A stretch of 64,000 nt of DNA from Bradyrhizobium lablabi (GTDB taxonomy: Bacteria > Pseudomonadota > Alphaproteobacteria > Rhizobiales > Xanthobacteraceae): assembly GCF_018129385.1 (NCBI RefSeq), contig NZ_JAFCLN010000002.1, positions 558,001 to 622,000 of the forward strand, in the 5' to 3' direction. Position 1 is the stretch's first letter; the number at the start of each line of letters is the position of its first letter. The position numbers and the translations under genes were made by a program. The notes under the pieces are model-generated. The model was not told the origin of the DNA, made no database searches, and saw only the letters and a program-made list of their open reading frames with translations. Below, piece by piece: positions 62,874 through 64,000 of this stretch.

Positions 62874-63086
62874 TCAGTAGCGATTGACGCGATAGAAATT
62901 CTTCACGTGGTCCGTCTCCTTGTAACGGGCCTTGACGCGCTCGGCCTGCGACTCGTCGGCGACCGCCTCGCCGCTTGCCAGCGGCACAGTCGCAGCCGCC
63001 ACCACGGCCGATCCACCCATCGTGAAGAAGCGGCGGCGGTCGACGCCCGCCTGCGGCTTGCTCTTGCTGTCGGATGGTTTGCTCAT
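62874..63086 (-). CDS. Formate dehydrogenase-region TAT-target small protein
   Basis: A 70-aa protein with a twin-arginine leader (VDRRRFFTMGGSAVVAAATVPLA) and a short mature tail ending ERVKARYKETDHVKNFYRVNRY. This matches the small Tat-exported proteins that accompany formate dehydrogenase operons. Its role is unknown; a structural or assembly role in the periplasmic enzyme is assumed. The ATG at 63086 is preceded by a gagga-like site. It is 13 bases before the catalytic subunit gene. Confidence 0.87.
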   Translation of the reverse strand: MSKPSDSKSKPQAGVDRRRFFTMGGSAVVAAATVPLASGEAVADESQAERVKARYKETDHVKNFYRVNRY

Positions 63087-63117
63087 TGCAGTTTCCTCCA
63101 CGTCATGGCGCGCACCG

Positions 63118-63906
63118 TCACTCGGACAGCGCGAACGCCTCGGATTCCAGTTCGATGAAGACACGGCCGACGCGCCCGACGGCGCGATAGAACCTGGCCG
63201 ATTGCGACATTTCGAGATCGGCGAACATCCGCGCCGCCCATGGCTTGAGATGCCGCTCGAAGAACTTTTTCTGCTCGCCGAAATCGGCTTCAAACTCGCC
63301 GCGCGCCAGCCCGCTCATCACCTCGAGCAGGATGGCGATATGGTCTTCCGGTTCGCGCGAGGGCCCGGCGCGCTCGATGCCGAGGCGGTCGAAATCTTCG
63401 CGCACCCGCGCCAGCGGGCGCTCGTGCAGAAAGCCCGTGAGGTAGTACGAGGCGTAAGGCAGCAGTTCGCCGCGACCGACGCCGATGAAGAGATTGAAAA
63501 ATTCCTTACTGGTGGCGCCATCGTCGGCAGCCGACGCGGCCGTTGCCAGTTCGACATGCGCCATACCGAGATCGGACGCATCGCCCTTCAGCGTCGCAAC
63601 GCGCGCGAGCGTGTCGGCATCCGGCGCCTTGCCGAGCAGCAGCGACAGCAGGCCGTATTCGGCGGCACGCAGATGATCGATCTCGTCGATGTCGGATCTC
63701 TCTGTCACCTGATCCCTGGAAGGTCCGTAGAGATCGGGACGAAGGATGTTGCGCGACACCTGGGTCAGCGCCTCGACGGCCAGCACACGTTCGGCAGGAA
63801 TGCGCGACCACGCCGACACCGAGGGCTGCGCAATGCCAATCCCACGTGCCAGCGATGCAACGCCGCCTGCTGCCTTGATGGCTTGTTCCAAACCAGCGTC
63901 CCGCAT
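63118..63906 (-). CDS. TorD-family chaperone fused to an N-terminal YdaS/Cro-like HTH
   Basis: A two-part cytoplasmic protein of about 262 aa. Residues 1-60 (GLEQAIKAAGGVASLARGIGIAQPSVSAWSRIPAERVLAVEALTQ) have the YdaS/Cro pattern of a small DNA-binding fold. Residues 75-260 are a TorD/DmsD-type helical chaperone (YGLLSLLLGKAPD, EFFNLFIGVGRGELLPYASYYLTGFLHERPL), which binds twin-arginine leaders and cofactor-free molybdoenzymes. It is the first gene of the formate dehydrogenase operon, so it could also sense its unfolded client and regulate the operon; that is inference. ATG 63906 is preferred because the HTH begins there; ATG 63939 adds eleven residues. Confidence 0.82.
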   Translation of the reverse strand: MRDAGLEQAIKAAGGVASLARGIGIAQPSVSAWSRIPAERVLAVEALTQVSRNILRPDLYGPSRDQVTERSDIDEIDHLRAAEYGLLSLLLGKAPDADTLARVATLKGDASDLGMAHVELATAASAADDGATSKEFFNLFIGVGRGELLPYASYYLTGFLHERPLARVREDFDRLGIERAGPSREPEDHIAILLEVMSGLARGEFEADFGEQKKFFERHLKPWAARMFADLEMSQSARFYRAVGRVGRVFIELESEAFALSE

Positions 63907-63939
63907 GGTCTGACCGCTTCGATCCCCCGCCCGACCCAT

Positions 63940-64000
63940 GCCTCATATTAAGGCATACAATTTAGAACTGGAATTATTCCAGTCTCGGAACAACTAACAT
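63940..64000. promoter_or_regulatory. Start of the formate dehydrogenase operon promoter region (window end)
   Basis: An A/T-rich stretch (catattaaggcatacaattt and following) upstream of the first operon gene. Only 61 bases are visible, so the promoter and any operator of the HTH-chaperone protein are only partly in view. A short near-palindrome GGAATTATTCC lies at 63971-63981. Confidence 0.4.

Overview
The window looks like a chromosomal segment of a Bradyrhizobium-type alphaproteobacterium (Nitrobacteraceae, order Hyphomicrobiales). The evidence is high G+C, an Aap-type general amino acid transporter, a Cpa/Tad pilus cluster, dispersed palindromes typical of this group, an NDUFS4-like complex I accessory subunit, and family-level matches throughout. 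This is inferred from remembered protein families; no search was run.

Layout. 1-8 kb: the end of a cyclopropane fatty acid synthase gene, a cysteine synthase, the aapJQMP operon (minus strand) and a cystathionine beta-lyase. 8-23 kb: cpaB-cpaC-cpaD-cpaE, then instead of cpaF two convergent minus-strand genes for large repeat proteins (787 and about 1532 aa) that share a C-terminal block of six FG-GAP-like repeats. Between them sits a TadD-like TPR lipoprotein gene. A LuxR-type regulator is divergent from the larger repeat gene, and a PilZ gene follows. 23-31 kb: a Na/Pi cotransporter-like gene, a four-gene cluster that probably attaches lipid-linked sugars to lipid A or LPS core, and pbpC. 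31-36 kb: an alpha-2-macroglobulin-like gene overlapping pbpC, then tRNA-Arg(UCU). 36.6-40 kb: a low-density, more A/T-rich accessory stretch (DUF2971 protein, zinc-ribbon methyltransferase). 40-43 kb: small conserved genes. 43-46 kb: a TRAP transporter. 46-52 kb: an operon for a biotin-dependent acyl-CoA carboxylase (probably methylcrotonyl-CoA) and HMG-CoA lyase, with divergent TetR and Lrp regulators. 52-56 kb: a complex I accessory subunit, an OpgC-like acyltransferase, a carbamoyltransferase and a small Gly/Arg/Tyr-rich secreted protein. 56-64 kb: a membrane-bound formate dehydrogenase operon with its maturation factors and several unusual small or fused members.

How the genes work together. 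The aap and TRAP genes import amino acids and an organic acid. The carboxylase/HMG-CoA lyase genes would finish leucine or isovalerate breakdown. The formate dehydrogenase operon encodes its catalytic, Fe-S and cytochrome b subunits, a Tat-exported small protein and a TorD-type chaperone. The cell-envelope genes (lipid A/LPS glycosylation, OpgC, PBP1C/A2M, pilus, giant repeat proteins) suggest heavy investment in the surface.

Most interesting points: the 8+8 tandem-repeat protein and its FG-GAP partner lying in an incomplete pilus cluster; a dispersed palindromic repeat translated in frame inside the N-terminus of pbpC; palindrome pairs filling convergent gene gaps; and a fusion of a YdaS/Cro-like DNA-binding domain to a TorD chaperone.
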